Origin: Pelagomonas calceolata
Taxonomy: Eukaryota; Sar; Pelagophyceae; Pelagomonadales; Pelagomonadaceae
Assembly: GCA_918797485.1 (NCBI GenBank)
Contig: CAKKNE010000001.1
Coordinates: forward strand, 4,216,001 to 4,280,000
Reading direction: 5' to 3'
DNA length: 64,000 nt
This document shows, in pieces, positions 1 through 9,085 of the stretch. The notes below the pieces were generated by a model, which was not told the DNA's origin, did not search any database, and saw only the letters and a list, made by a program, of their open reading frames with translations. The translations under genes and the position numbers were made by a program. How positions within the stretch are numbered: the stretch's first letter is position 1; each line of letters opens with the position of its first letter.

Positions 1-729
1 CCCGCGACGCTCACGCCGAACCAGAGCCGCTCGCACGAGCAGGCCCTCGAGACGCTCAAGCTGGCCGCGAACCCGGACCTCGAGCCGCTGCCGCCGCGGC
101 GCCGCCCGTCCGCGTCTAAGCCCGCCGCGCCCTCTCCCGAGAAGGCCGCGCCACCGACGCCCGTCGCGCCGAAGGAGCCAGAAGCCTCTCCGAAGCCGGC
201 CGCCGCGCTGACGCCGCCGCCAGCACCAGAGCCGGAGGCCGCGCCGCAGAGCGCCGAGGAGCGCCCGCCGACGCCGCCACCGCCCGCCGAGACGGCGGTA
301 GCGTCGCCGAAGCGCGAGCGTCGCCTCGGGCCCGGCACGACCCTGACGCCGCGGCGCAAGAGTTCGATCGACGAGCCCGTCGGCCGCGGCGCGCTCGGGC
401 GGAAGGTCCAGAAATTCGAGACGGGGCCCCCGCCGGCGACGCCCGCGCCGCAGCCGACGTCACCGTCGTCGACGACTCCGGTCCTCCTGCACTACAAGAG
501 CGGCGCGGACGTCACGTCGAACGAAATGGACCTCACGGACAAGTGGCTCGGGAAACCTGTTGCTGCTTTGAAAGCGGCCTTCGCGAAGCGCATGAGCTTG
601 GATGTCGACGGCCTGTCCACAAAACGCGCCGACGGCACAGCCATCAGCGAGGCCCTGCCCATCCGGGACATCATCGACGGCGTCGAGGGCAGCGCGAACG
701 TCGTCTTCGAGCTGAAAGCGTCGGAGTAA
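1..729 (+). CDS. Proline/alanine-rich protein with C-terminal ubiquitin-like (beta-grasp) domain, 5' partial
   Basis: Frame 1 is open from the window edge to the TAA at 727-729, giving 242 residues of a protein whose start lies outside. Residues 1-155 are low-complexity Pro/Ala/Glu/Arg, like a disordered linker. The last ~85 residues (about nt 475-726) are ordered: alternating strands around the segment LLHYKSGAD, an amphipathic helix (KPVAALKAAFAKRM), then a DGxxI turn and a final strand (VVFELK). This order resembles a ubiquitin-like or RAS-binding beta-grasp domain. The fold is inferred from pattern only. I do not recognise a family and propose no function. Third codon positions are strongly G/C, as in the neighbouring genes. 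Confidence 0.6.
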   Translation, partial: PATLTPNQSRSHEQALETLKLAANPDLEPLPPRRRPSASKPAAPSPEKAAPPTPVAPKEPEASPKPAAALTPPPAPEPEAAPQSAEERPPTPPPPAETAVASPKRERRLGPGTTLTPRRKSSIDEPVGRGALGRKVQKFETGPPPATPAPQPTSPSSTTPVLLHYKSGADVTSNEMDLTDKWLGKPVAALKAAFAKRMSLDVDGLSTKRADGTAISEALPIRDIIDGVEGSANVVFELKASE

Positions 730-972
730 GTAGGTTTGCGTCGACGGCGTCTAGCCTCGTGCGGGTCGCAGAGCTGATTTTGTGAGAGCGCCGGTTTTTT
801 CAGACGTGGCGCAACGTATAAGCGTTTTGCGGCATTGATTCGCAGGATTGTGTACCGCAGTATTGTGCTGGGGCGCTGGGGCAGCGCTTCTTGCTCCAGC
901 CGCCTCCCACAGGTCCACTCCAACCTGGTGGTCAGAGTCACACTTTGAGCAAACCGCGTCCGCTGCTCAGTG

Positions 973-1820
973 ATGCGGCGCACTGGCATCATCCTCGCGA
1001 CAGCATTGGGCGCCTGCAATGCGTTGACGGCTTACCAGCGGTTGACAGGCGCGACGGTGCTCTCGGTCGCGGACCGGCGGCCGGTCGAGCTGACGTCGAC
1101 GTGGCAAGGTAACGAGCGCGTCGTCGTCGAGTTCCTGCGACACTTCGGGTGAGTGTTCTGCTGGGAGCGTGCCGTGCAGTTAAGGCGCGACGCGCTCCCA
1201 GCACTCGAGAAGAATAACATCAAGCTGGCTGTGGTAGGAATCGGTTCCCTCGACTCCGGCGAGACGTTCGCATCTCGCACGGAGTTCCCGAAGTCTATGC
1301 TCTACGTCGACGATTCTGACGAGTCCGAGGCGTATCGCGCCGCGGGGACTCGGAACACGAAGCGGAAGCCTGACGGGAAAGCTGACTTCGAGGGCATCGG
1401 CTCGATGTGGTCGCAAGCCACGAACGACGCGCTCAAGGAGCGCGGTAAGAAGGACCTCGACGCCATCACCGGCTCGCTCTTCAAGCCCGGCATGTGTCAG
1501 TGTGTTTACGCCATCGCCGCGACTCACAGACACGCAAACCGCAGGCATCTATACGCCACTCATGCCGAAAGGCTCGACGATGACTCGATCCATGGAGAAG
1601 ACGATGGTCCAGGGCGGCTCGTTCGTCTTCGAGGGCGACACCGTTTGCGCCAGTGTCCTTCCATGAATCCCCACCGGCACGCCGTCGCCGCGGTCGCGTC
1701 GCGTCGATGGCGTGGAGCGAGTCGCGTGCTACCGCGCAGGTCCTCTTCGAGCACTACGACGAGTCCTCGGGCGCGCACGCCGGGATCGACGACATTCTCA
1801 AGGCGGCCGGCGCCGCGTAG
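973..1820 (+). CDS. SelU: Selenoprotein U (PRXL2/FAM213-type thioredoxin-like protein), UGA-decoded, three exons
   Basis: The SelU/PRXL2 family are thioredoxin-fold oxidoreductases of the AhpC/TSA superfamily with a CxxC or UxxC redox site. From ATG 973 the frame reads into a hydrophobic leader, then VVVEFLRHFG, TGA (1150-1152), VFCWERA, giving U-x-x-C exactly where the family has CxxC. Downstream conserved stretches are KLAVVGIGSLDSGE, YRAAGTRN and ITGSLFKPG. Exon 1 ends at 1489 (GC donor) or 1495 (GT donor); exon 2 is 1545-1642 (YTPLMPKGST, MVQGGSFVFEGDT); exon 3 is 1740-1820 (VLFEHYDESSGAHAG, stop TAG). Both introns keep frame and end in CAG. A SECIS hairpin follows. A signal peptide is possible. 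The exact first donor is unsure; the selenoprotein call is strong because site and SECIS agree. Confidence 0.87.
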
Positions 1821-1830
1821 TCATCGCGTG

Positions 1831-1885
1831 CGAGGTACATGACGCGGCCCCACGCAATCGCCGTGTGGCCGCCGAAACCCCCTCG
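1831..1885 (+). promoter_or_regulatory. SECIS element of the selenoprotein U gene
   Basis: The SECIS directs selenocysteine insertion at UGA through SBP2/eEFSec. It begins 11 nt after the TAG. Helix I is CGAGG (1831-1835) with CCTCG (1881-1885). The 5' quartet side is ATGA (1839-1842) and the 3' side GA lies in CGAA (1873-1876). Helix II is GCGGCC/GGCCGC, a C-U mismatch, and CACG/CGTG, about 11 bp. The apical loop CAATCGC carries the expected AA. All hallmarks of a eukaryotic SECIS are present with normal spacing. Confidence 0.88.
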
Positions 1886-1910
1886 TGCGTGGACTAACAA
1901 CAACATGTGA

Positions 1911-2219
1911 TTATTTCCCGTCCTCCTCGCGCAGCTTTCGCGACGACGCGCGCATATCCACCAACTTCGCCTTCTGGTCGTCGGACATCGTCCCGAGGAT
2001 CTCCGCGTCCAAGTCCGCGCCGAGGTCGTCGGCCGGCGCCGTCTCCAGCTGCTGCAGGTACTTCTCCCATTCTCCCCTAAAACGCTCCAGGACCTCCGGT
2101 TTCGTGACGTCGCGCATCTCCGCGAACTCCTTGCGCACGTACTGGTCTCCGAGCGAACGCATGTTCGGCGGCAGCTTTGTCCGGTGCGCGCGGAGGATCT
2201 GGCGGAGGAGCTGCCGCAT
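1911..2219 (-). CDS. SDHAF3: Succinate dehydrogenase assembly factor 3 (ACN9, LYR family)
   Basis: A 102-residue protein matching the Complex1_LYR/ACN9 family, mitochondrial chaperones that help mature the iron-sulfur subunit of succinate dehydrogenase. Seen: an N-terminal helix LLRQILRAHRTKLPP in the place of the LYR motif (here LLR), then the family core MRSLGDQYVRKEF and a C-terminal helix containing EWEKYLQQLE. The length fits. The ATG at 2217-2219 is the first in frame; a stop lies a few codons upstream, so a short upstream exon is possible but not required. The gene converges on selenoprotein U, with about 90 bp between stop codons that also hold the SECIS. Confidence 0.85.
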   Translation of the reverse strand: MRQLLRQILRAHRTKLPPNMRSLGDQYVRKEFAEMRDVTKPEVLERFRGEWEKYLQQLETAPADDLGADLDAEILGTMSDDQKAKLVDMRASSRKLREEDGK

Positions 2220-2611
2220 GCTCTCCCGGCAGAGGTGATGCTCTCCCTGCTAAACGGCCGCTGGAGCGCACGTCGCCGTGGACGCTGCAACCGACAGCGA
2301 TGGTAAGAGTGTCTAGACGTCTTTTTTACTGCAAATGAACTGCAGCTCGAACGCGGCGTCCTGCACGCCGGCACAAAAAAGCTGCTGCCCATGGGTACGG
2401 GGTCGCGCTGGCGAGTAGGCAGAATCCGGCTGCTCCTGCGGCTGAGGCGTCTCGACACGGGTCGCACGCGCTGCCTTGAGGCGTGCAGGCCTCTGCTCTC
2501 ATCAACATTTCAGCCTCGGAGCCTCGTGCTTTTTGCTCAGGTCCTCTTATGTGGTTCGGTAATCGCTGACCCGATGAAGTTGGTAATGGTTTGGCAGCAG
2601 CGCTACGACTC
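2220..2611. other. Divergent intergenic region, SDHAF3 / KH protein
   Basis: About 390 bp between two divergent start codons. No ORF with coding character, RNA gene or CTAG element was seen. It presumably holds both promoters. Confidence 0.5.
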
Positions 2612-4021
2612 ATGAGTTCGTCCCTTGCCAAGCCGGCGGCCTCAGGCTCTCCCCCGCTCTCAGATTCAAAGCTGGAGAACGTGTCCAGATCCAGCCCTTC
2701 GGGCGCCGAGGAGAAAAAGTCCACGACGCCTCCGCCCGCGCAATCGGGCCCACCAGGGCTGGGCGCCCCGTCGACTCCGCTGGACGTCCAAGAAAGAAGG
2801 AGTTCCCCTCCCGCCCTGGCGCCGGCGCCGGCCACTCATTTGGACCCGCCCCCAGACCAAGCCAGCGCGAGCCGCGAGCCCTCCGAGGCCGACACCGTCG
2901 ACGGCGACGCCGAGGACCCCGTCCAGCAGCCGCCGCTGAGTCCCTACGGCTACGCGGCGCCGCCGCGGCACGTCCGGCCATACGCGCGGGAGACGCCCCC
3001 CCCGTCGCCGAGCGACGCGCGGGAGACGGTGCGGTGCCCCCAGGCCCTCGTCGGGAGGCTCATCGGCAAGGGCGGCGACACGATCAAGGACCTACAACGG
3101 AGGTCCGGCGCCCGCATCCAGATCGACCAGAACTATCCGGAGGGCCAGCCTCGATTAGTCACGGTCGAGGGCGCGGCCCAGTGCGTCCGGGCGGGCGTCG
3201 AGCTCGTGAGATCATTGATAGGGAATTCGCCGGCCGTCGGCAACGGCGCGCCGGGTCGACTGGCCACGTTCGAGTGCCCCAAGGGCCTCGTCGGCCGCGT
3301 CATCGGCAAGGGCGGCGAGACGATCAACGAATTACAACGGAGATCAGGCGCGCGTATCCAGATCGAGCAGCGCGTCGCCGAGGGCGAACCCTGCGTCGTC
3401 GAGGTCCAGGGCGACGATAGAGCGGTGGAGGAAGCAAGACGGCTCGTCCACGAGGTCATGGGCGGCAAGCGCCTCGACCCGCCCTACGTGGCGTACGCCT
3501 ACGCGGCCATGGCCCAGCAGGGCTACGGCTTCCCGCCGCAGCCGAACGTCGGCCTCGCGTCGTACGGCCAGGTGCGGCGCGCGCACGCCGGGAGCTTCTC
3601 GTCCGCATCGGACACGCCGCCGGGAAGTCCCATCCCGGGCTACGCCGTGCCGCACTACCCGTACCCCTACTACCCGCCCTACGGCTTCCCGCCGGCGCAG
3701 TACGGGCCGCCGCCGCCCGGAAGCCCGATCCCGGGCTCGCCCGTGGCCCGGGGCTGGACGCAGCACGTCGACGCGAACACGGGGCGGCCCTACTGGCACC
3801 ACCCGCAGCTGGGCGCGTCGTGGTCGCCGCCGCCGGCCGGGCCGCCCCCGTCGGCGGGGCCGCGGCCACCAATGCCAATTCCCGGCTCGCCGCCTCCACA
3901 AACAAATGGCGACGACGGCGACGACGCCGCCGCGCCGCCCGCGCCCGCGCCGAACCCCACGGCGTGGCCGCACTCGGCCTGGGCGTCCGGCGCTGGTGGC
4001 GCTGACGGCGACAACCCCTGA
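2612..4021 (+). CDS. RNA-binding protein with two KH domains and a WW-like domain
   Basis: Starts at ATG 2612 (the open frame extends upstream only to a TTG). Residues 1-135 are Pro/Ala/Ser-rich. KH1 (about residues 139-205) and KH2 (about 219-285) each carry the nucleic-acid-binding GxxG loop as GKGG, in contexts VGRLIGKGGDTI and VGRVIGKGGETI. The order resembles FUBP/KSRP or PCBP-type single-strand RNA/DNA-binding proteins. After a Tyr/Pro/Gly-rich stretch a WW-like module (about residues 377-408) reads GWTQHVDANTGRPYWHHP...W..P. The tail is proline-rich. KH plus WW would couple RNA binding to proline-rich partners. Role in mRNA metabolism is inferred from domains. Confidence 0.85.
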   Translation: MSSSLAKPAASGSPPLSDSKLENVSRSSPSGAEEKKSTTPPPAQSGPPGLGAPSTPLDVQERRSSPPALAPAPATHLDPPPDQASASREPSEADTVDGDAEDPVQQPPLSPYGYAAPPRHVRPYARETPPPSPSDARETVRCPQALVGRLIGKGGDTIKDLQRRSGARIQIDQNYPEGQPRLVTVEGAAQCVRAGVELVRSLIGNSPAVGNGAPGRLATFECPKGLVGRVIGKGGETINELQRRSGARIQIEQRVAEGEPCVVEVQGDDRAVEEARRLVHEVMGGKRLDPPYVAYAYAAMAQQGYGFPPQPNVGLASYGQVRRAHAGSFSSASDTPPGSPIPGYAVPHYPYPYYPPYGFPPAQYGPPPPGSPIPGSPVARGWTQHVDANTGRPYWHHPQLGASWSPPPAGPPPSAGPRPPMPIPGSPPPQTNGDDGDDAAAPPAPAPNPTAWPHSAWASGAGGADGDNP

Positions 4022-4145
4022 TGGTGTAAATCGGTTCCTTGTAGTAGTAGTCTCGCGTCGGTGGTGTATCGCACACGAAATTTCTTGTGGTGTACTAGAT
4101 CGGTTCTTTGTTCTATGAGCACATGGTCAACTTACACACTAGAAA

Positions 4146-5345
4146 TCACGGCGCGCACAAGCTCCACAGCTTCGCCGCCTTGTCGAAGGAGCACGTCGCC
4201 AGCGTTCCGTCGTCGGAGACGGCGAGGTCTCGGACGGCCTTGCCGTGCGCGCGCTCGACGCGCTTGAGGACCTTTCCCGAGCCGATGTCCCACTGGTACA
4301 GGCCCGGGTCCTTCTGCGAGTTCGACACGACCGACTCCCCGAGCCACGCGATGCGAGCGTTGGCGTACTCATCCGCGGTGTGGCCGACCAGTACTTTCAC
4401 GTGCTCGTTGCCGTGGAGGGGATAGATGATGTGTTTGCTCGCGTCGGTGGCGCAGGCGAGGTATTTTCCGTCCGGCGAGACGGCCATGTCCAAGACGGCG
4501 AAGGAGCAGTGGGTGTCCCAGTCCTTCTCATTCAGAGATACGCGCGTTTCGGCGAGCGTCTCCTCCTCGATTTTTACGTGGCGGCGGAAGGGCTCGCCGC
4601 GACAATAAACGATGAGCTCCTTGCCGCCAGGAGCGAAGCAGAGGCTCTCCGGGTTTGCGGGCAGGACTAGCGTGTGCAGCTTCTCAAACCCGTGATAGAT
4701 GATGACGGTCTTGTCCCGCGCGCAGGTGGCGAAGTAGCCATGAAGTGTGCCGATTCTCTCACCCCAAGCGATCGATACAATTCGCGACTCGTGGTCATGG
4801 AAGCGGTGGTACTCGTCCAGAGCAGGCACGACCGGCCCCCCAACGGGAGACGTGATGAGCTGTTCTAATGTCGACAGGATCCGCACGCTGCCGTCCATGC
4901 ATCCACATGCCAAACGTTCTCCGCCCACCGGGGAAAACGCCACGCGAAGCGGCGGCGACCCGCACGCATGCTGAATCGGCTCGGCACCGTCTTTGTGCAA
5001 TCGTAAAACACCGTCAGCGCCGCCGCACACCAAGCCGCGCTCACTGTGCAGCGCGACGCATGTGGCGTTCGCCGCGCCGGTGGCCTGCTCTATCGTGCGG
5101 TCGGATTCCGACCTGAGCGCCCTGCTCGCGCCGTGGACGCGCAGCGCGGCGAAGGACTCGATGGGCGGTCCCGCTGGCGCGGGCGCGGGTGCTGCTGGCG
5201 CCGCCATGGCCCGCAGGTCGGCGTTGGCGACGGCTAAGAGGTCCAACTCGTCCCCGAGCTCGCGATTGCGCTTCCGCAGCCGCGCGACTTCGGCCTCGGC
5301 CGCGAGCGCGCGCTGCTGCCAGTCCACGTCCGCTTGCGCAGCCAT
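4146..5345 (-). CDS. WD40-repeat protein with N-terminal coiled coil
   Basis: 399 residues from ATG at 5343-5345. Residues 1-45 form a heptad-rich coiled coil (EAEVARLRKRNRELGDELD), followed by a Pro/Ala linker and about seven WD40-like blades. Blade signatures include RVAFSPVGGERLACG, IVSIAWGERIGTL, DMAVSPDGKYLACAT and the last blade DLAVSDDGTLATCSF..AAKLWSL. A beta-propeller scaffold is clear; its partner is not. The gene converges on the KH protein (125 bp between stops) and diverges from the TPR-LRR gene, sharing with it the promoter that holds the CTAG element at 5510. Confidence 0.78.
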   Translation of the reverse strand: MAAQADVDWQQRALAAEAEVARLRKRNRELGDELDLLAVANADLRAMAAPAAPAPAPAGPPIESFAALRVHGASRALRSESDRTIEQATGAANATCVALHSERGLVCGGADGVLRLHKDGAEPIQHACGSPPLRVAFSPVGGERLACGCMDGSVRILSTLEQLITSPVGGPVVPALDEYHRFHDHESRIVSIAWGERIGTLHGYFATCARDKTVIIYHGFEKLHTLVLPANPESLCFAPGGKELIVYCRGEPFRRHVKIEEETLAETRVSLNEKDWDTHCSFAVLDMAVSPDGKYLACATDASKHIIYPLHGNEHVKVLVGHTADEYANARIAWLGESVVSNSQKDPGLYQWDIGSGKVLKRVERAHGKAVRDLAVSDDGTLATCSFDKAAKLWSLCAP

Positions 5346-5509
5346 GGCAATACAGGGCTGCAGAGAGAGCAGGTCTGGCAGAGGCTCTGTGCGCAGTTAT
5401 TGTTTCCGACTTGTGGCTGCGCAACGAAAGCTCTAAAAATCAGACAGTTTTAGATCGAACAACGTTCTCTTGATTACAAATCAAGCGCTGTTTGCAAGAG
5501 TGAGAGCTT

Positions 5510-5533
5510 GCTAGTGTCTTACAGGACTCTAGC
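5510..5533 (+). promoter_or_regulatory. CTAG-bounded promoter element, copy 1
   Basis: 24 bp starting GCTAGTGTCTTACAG and ending CTAGC, between divergent starts at 5345 (-) and 5659 (+). The same string recurs upstream of other unrelated genes here. A weaker second box (CTAG, ten bases, CTAG) lies at about 5573-5592. Confidence 0.6.
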
Positions 5534-5644
5534 TAATTCTGGGCTGCGCTAATCTGGGGCTGCCCCAAGCTCGCTAGCGCGCGGGACCTAGGCTGCCAAA
5601 GTAGTACAAAGTGCCAACAAAAGGCAGCCCCCGCGCTCGCACCG

Positions 5645-5656
5645 ATGGACCAATAA
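5645..5656 (+). promoter_or_regulatory. Minimal upstream ORF before the TPR-LRR gene
   Basis: ATG GAC CAA TAA ends two bases before the ATG at 5659. A stop so close to the main start could allow re-initiation or lower translation. It matters only if the transcript begins upstream of 5645. Confidence 0.3.
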
Positions 5657-5658
5657 CG

Positions 5659-8600
5659 ATGGGCCTCCTCGCGCAAGCAGCCAAGGCCCTCTCGGCCTTC
5701 AGCGGCAACAAAGGCCGATCAGCCGTGCGCCCCACGCCCCAATATGTACCTGCTAAAGCTAAGCCAGCACCAAAGAAGCGCCCCCCTCCGCTACTGCCGA
5801 AGCATCGCGACCCGCCCCTCGAGGAGGTCGAAGCTACGCTAAGGGAGAAGCCCCGGGACAAGCGCTCTTTGATTTTGGCGGCGAGATTTAGATTTAGAGA
5901 GGGTGACTATCGGGGGTCCATCGACGCCGCTTGCAAATCTATAGAAGAGGGCGGGCCCTCGATGGAGCTCGAACTGCTCCAGATCCGGGCCCACGCGGCC
6001 TGGTGGGCCTCGACGCGGAAGGGGCCGTCCGGTGCTGGCGATCGCAAGAACATGCAGTACTTCTTGGAGAGAGCCGTGCACTTTGCGGGCAAGACTCTCG
6101 CCTGGCCGCGCTTCGCGAGACGCGTTTCTTTGATACTGGAGACGGCGGGCGCGCACTTTCGAGCGAATAACCACCAGAAAGCGGCGGATCTCGTGGCCTT
6201 CGCCGTCACGCAGCAAGTGGAGGGGGAAGTTGGCAAGCTGGCCCAGTACGCGTTGGCTCATATTGCTCTAGCCGGTGGGCGCGCCGACGCGGCGATTCAA
6301 TTACATGAAGAGTTAGAATTAACGTACTGGTTGAAGGAGGACGCGTCCTGGCGTCATGTCAGAGACGGCTACGGGATGGCCGAAAAGGAGTCGTGCTGCC
6401 TACTCCCGTTGCCTCCGCTGGACATTCATCGGGAGGTCGAGGACCTGGCTTTTAGACTCGCGGCGGACCATGCTGATGTCCTGGTGTCCCAGGCGCGGTT
6501 GTACGCTGCCTTGCAGGAACCGAGCCGGCACAAGCAAGGCGAGCGAGACCGGTTTCTCGCCGATCGCATGGAGTTAAATGAATGGATGAGTGACCCAATG
6601 CCTCTGAAGCTTTTCGGGGATAAGTACCGGGAGGACGGCGGCGAAAAGGGCTTGTGCCGGGCGAGCCCCGCGGTCGCGTTGGCGTTGTATAAAGCCTCGT
6701 TATCAAAGATGCCGGAGGAGGACCGGTGGCAGGGTTCTGACGATGTTGATGAGGTGCGGTTAGCTATTGCCGAGTGTCTGGAAGAGCTCGGTGACTACGA
6801 GCGGGCGTTGGAAGAAGCCCGGGTGACGTTGCGGGGGCGGCCCCTGGAGGAGGTCGACACTCGACTCAGTGCCTTGCTCGCGCGCTTGTCGCAGGAAGCC
6901 TTGCCGCCCGACGCCCCGGAGGCGGTGGAGTATCGGCGCGTCGCGTCCATCAAGAGCGTCGCCGCGCGGAAGATTCAACTCAGACACAAGAGATTCGCCG
7001 TCGCCAAGGATCGGTGGGCCGCGACCATGGTCCAGGCGCGCTGGCGAGGACTGCGCGCCTTCCGCAAGCAGAAGGAGTGGCAGGAGTTTTTGCGGGGCAG
7101 TCGCTTCGCCGAGGGCCTCACGGGAGAAGTGGGCGAAGAATTTTTGAGGGGGCAGCGCCAGTTCATCGCGGAGTTGGAGACGATGACGCTGAATCAGCGG
7201 GAGCGGGCCATCGCGAAGCGGAAGAGAGAACTCGAGGCGATGAAGCCGTACCTCGAGACGGAGGAGGACCGTAGAAAAGCAGCAGAGCGCAACCGCCAGC
7301 GCGCCGCGCAACGGTGCGGCAAGGCGTGGCTGGGACGGGACGCGGGCCACTCTACGAGAATGGACTTACGGACGCAAGGTTGGGTCTGTGGACGGGCCCA
7401 GGACTGGGCGCGCGCGGACCGGGACCTCGCGTCCGTGCCGTTCGCGTCGCCGGCGCGGCACCGCGGCACCGGCGGGTGGGCCAAGGCCTCGGCGCCGGCG
7501 CGCGTCGCCGTCATCCAGGCGCGAGCGGGCGGCGCGCCCATCGCCTCGTGCTCAGATAGTGCACTGAAGGACCTGGGTCGCGCAGACGCACTCATCATAA
7601 GGAGGGCCCTCGCGACGAGCCGCGACATCATACGAATTTCAAAGGCGATTTCGCCGCCGGACCATCCGGAGACGCCGCGCGAGGGGCCCGTGTTGCACGC
7701 GCTGGAGTTGGACTGCCCGCGCGTCTGCGGCGTGGGGTTGGAGGCGCTCTGTCGCGCCGTGGAGCGGCTGCCCGCGTTGACGTCGCTGCGCGTCGATCGC
7801 GCGGACAACGCGATTTCCTATCGAGGGTTGGACGCCTTGGCTCGGGTGCTGCGCGCGTCGCCGACGCTCGCGCGACTGGCCGTGACCGGCAATAATGTGG
7901 GGACAGCGCTGGTGGGGCCGGTCCTGGCGAACGCCCTGCCGGATGCCACAAAGCTCGTGTCGCTGCGGCTGGCCGCGTGTAGGCTGGACGACGCTCAGGC
8001 CTCGCAGCTCGCCTATGGTGTGAAAGATGCTTCGTCCTTGCGGGAATTGCATCTGGAGCACAATGCGTTCGGCGCGACGGGCATCAAGCACCTGCTGTTG
8101 ACCGGCGTGCTGGGACGGAAAAGCGGACAGACCCTCTGGACGCTCACGCTGCGGGACCAGCGACCTTCTCTACGACGGTGCGACGTCCGCGACGCCGCTC
8201 AAGCGGTCTCGTTGCAACGCGACGACCCCGAGGACGTCAAGTTGTTTGATAACGGCTCGGAGCCGGTCGACGAGCGCTACTGGGCGTCGCACGGCTTCGC
8301 GGCGCCGAAACTCGAACACGAGGTGCCGGGGGCGCGCATCCTACCTCCCTTACAAGTAGAGCCCGGCGCCAAGGTGCAGGTGCGCTGGCTCCAGCAGCGG
8401 CTGCGCGACGCGGAGACGCGCTGGCGCGACGCGACGGTCACGCAAGTGGCCTCTACAACAGTCAAGGTGCGCTACGAGGGGCCGGGCGGCAACTTCGCCG
8501 AGGACGTGTCGCCGTACTTGCTACGGTGGCCGCCGGCCGACGACGAGGACGGGCCCACCGAGGACTGGTCGCGGCCGGCGTCGTCGCCGTCGCGCGCCGG

Positions 8601-8961
8601 CACCGCGCGGGCCCGGACCGCCGAGGCGCCGCCCGAGCAGGAGCTGCGGCTGCCGCGGTCACAGGCCTACGTGACCCGAGACGGTCTCGTTGGCACGATA
8701 TCGACGCGCGACCTGATCAAGACTCTGCCACGGCGCGAGGACCGGGCGATCATGGGACTCGTGCCGCGGCCGCCCACTCCCGTCCCCCCGCACGACGACG
8801 CGCTCGCCGCGCTGCCCGTGACGGCGGTCAACCTTGCGATTGAGCACGAGCCGAGCGAGCTGCCCGTCGGGAAGGGGCTCGACGCGTTCGCGACGGACCA
8901 CGACTTCGCCAAGTTCGCCGAGGACCGGCGGCGGAGCCTGCGGACGACTGTGTTTTTCTAG
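5659..8961 (+). CDS. Large TPR - IQ motif - leucine-rich repeat - Tudor/SH3-like protein
   Basis: About 1100 residues from ATG 5659 (the frame opens earlier only at a GTG). Order: basic Pro-rich N-terminus; TPR-like helical pairs (about residues 60-430; RFREGDYRGSIDAA, CLEELGDYERALEEAR); IQ-type basic helices (KIQLRHKRF, MVQARWRGLRAFRKQ), likely calmodulin sites; a charged coiled coil; ribonuclease-inhibitor-type LRRs (LRVDRADNAISYRGLDALA, LRELHLEHNAFGATGIK); and a small beta-rich module (VQVRWLQQRL...VKVRYEG) like a Tudor/SH3 fold. The C-terminus is disordered. Such combinations are common in ciliary or cytoskeletal scaffolds, but I do not recognise the family. A single uninterrupted frame of 3.3 kb. 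Confidence 0.78.
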   Translation: MGLLAQAAKALSAFSGNKGRSAVRPTPQYVPAKAKPAPKKRPPPLLPKHRDPPLEEVEATLREKPRDKRSLILAARFRFREGDYRGSIDAACKSIEEGGPSMELELLQIRAHAAWWASTRKGPSGAGDRKNMQYFLERAVHFAGKTLAWPRFARRVSLILETAGAHFRANNHQKAADLVAFAVTQQVEGEVGKLAQYALAHIALAGGRADAAIQLHEELELTYWLKEDASWRHVRDGYGMAEKESCCLLPLPPLDIHREVEDLAFRLAADHADVLVSQARLYAALQEPSRHKQGERDRFLADRMELNEWMSDPMPLKLFGDKYREDGGEKGLCRASPAVALALYKASLSKMPEEDRWQGSDDVDEVRLAIAECLEELGDYERALEEARVTLRGRPLEEVDTRLSALLARLSQEALPPDAPEAVEYRRVASIKSVAARKIQLRHKRFAVAKDRWAATMVQARWRGLRAFRKQKEWQEFLRGSRFAEGLTGEVGEEFLRGQRQFIAELETMTLNQRERAIAKRKRELEAMKPYLETEEDRRKAAERNRQRAAQRCGKAWLGRDAGHSTRMDLRTQGWVCGRAQDWARADRDLASVPFASPARHRGTGGWAKASAPARVAVIQARAGGAPIASCSDSALKDLGRADALIIRRALATSRDIIRISKAISPPDHPETPREGPVLHALELDCPRVCGVGLEALCRAVERLPALTSLRVDRADNAISYRGLDALARVLRASPTLARLAVTGNNVGTALVGPVLANALPDATKLVSLRLAACRLDDAQASQLAYGVKDASSLRELHLEHNAFGATGIKHLLLTGVLGRKSGQTLWTLTLRDQRPSLRRCDVRDAAQAVSLQRDDPEDVKLFDNGSEPVDERYWASHGFAAPKLEHEVPGARILPPLQVEPGAKVQVRWLQQRLRDAETRWRDATVTQVASTTVKVRYEGPGGNFAEDVSPYLLRWPPADDEDGPTEDWSRPASSPSRAGTARARTAEAPPEQELRLPRSQAYVTRDGLVGTISTRDLIKTLPRREDRAIMGLVPRPPTPVPPHDDALAALPVTAVNLAIEHEPSELPVGKGLDAFATDHDFAKFAEDRRRSLRTTVFF

Positions 8962-9085
8962 TACTTCTAGTAAGGAGAGTATATGTTATCATAGGATTCT
9001 GTTCCAGGCGATCTGGGCCTACGTGTTCGCGCAAGCCGGCCTGGACCTAGTCGCATGGCCGACGCCCGGCATGGGGCTCAACGCG

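Noticed and set aside
1149-1183. GTGAGT ... GTGCAG as a short intron that would remove the TGA
   Set aside because: It would delete the UxxC redox site and the conserved WERA segment, while a good SECIS stands after the stop. The selenocysteine reading explains more. RNA data could still decide.
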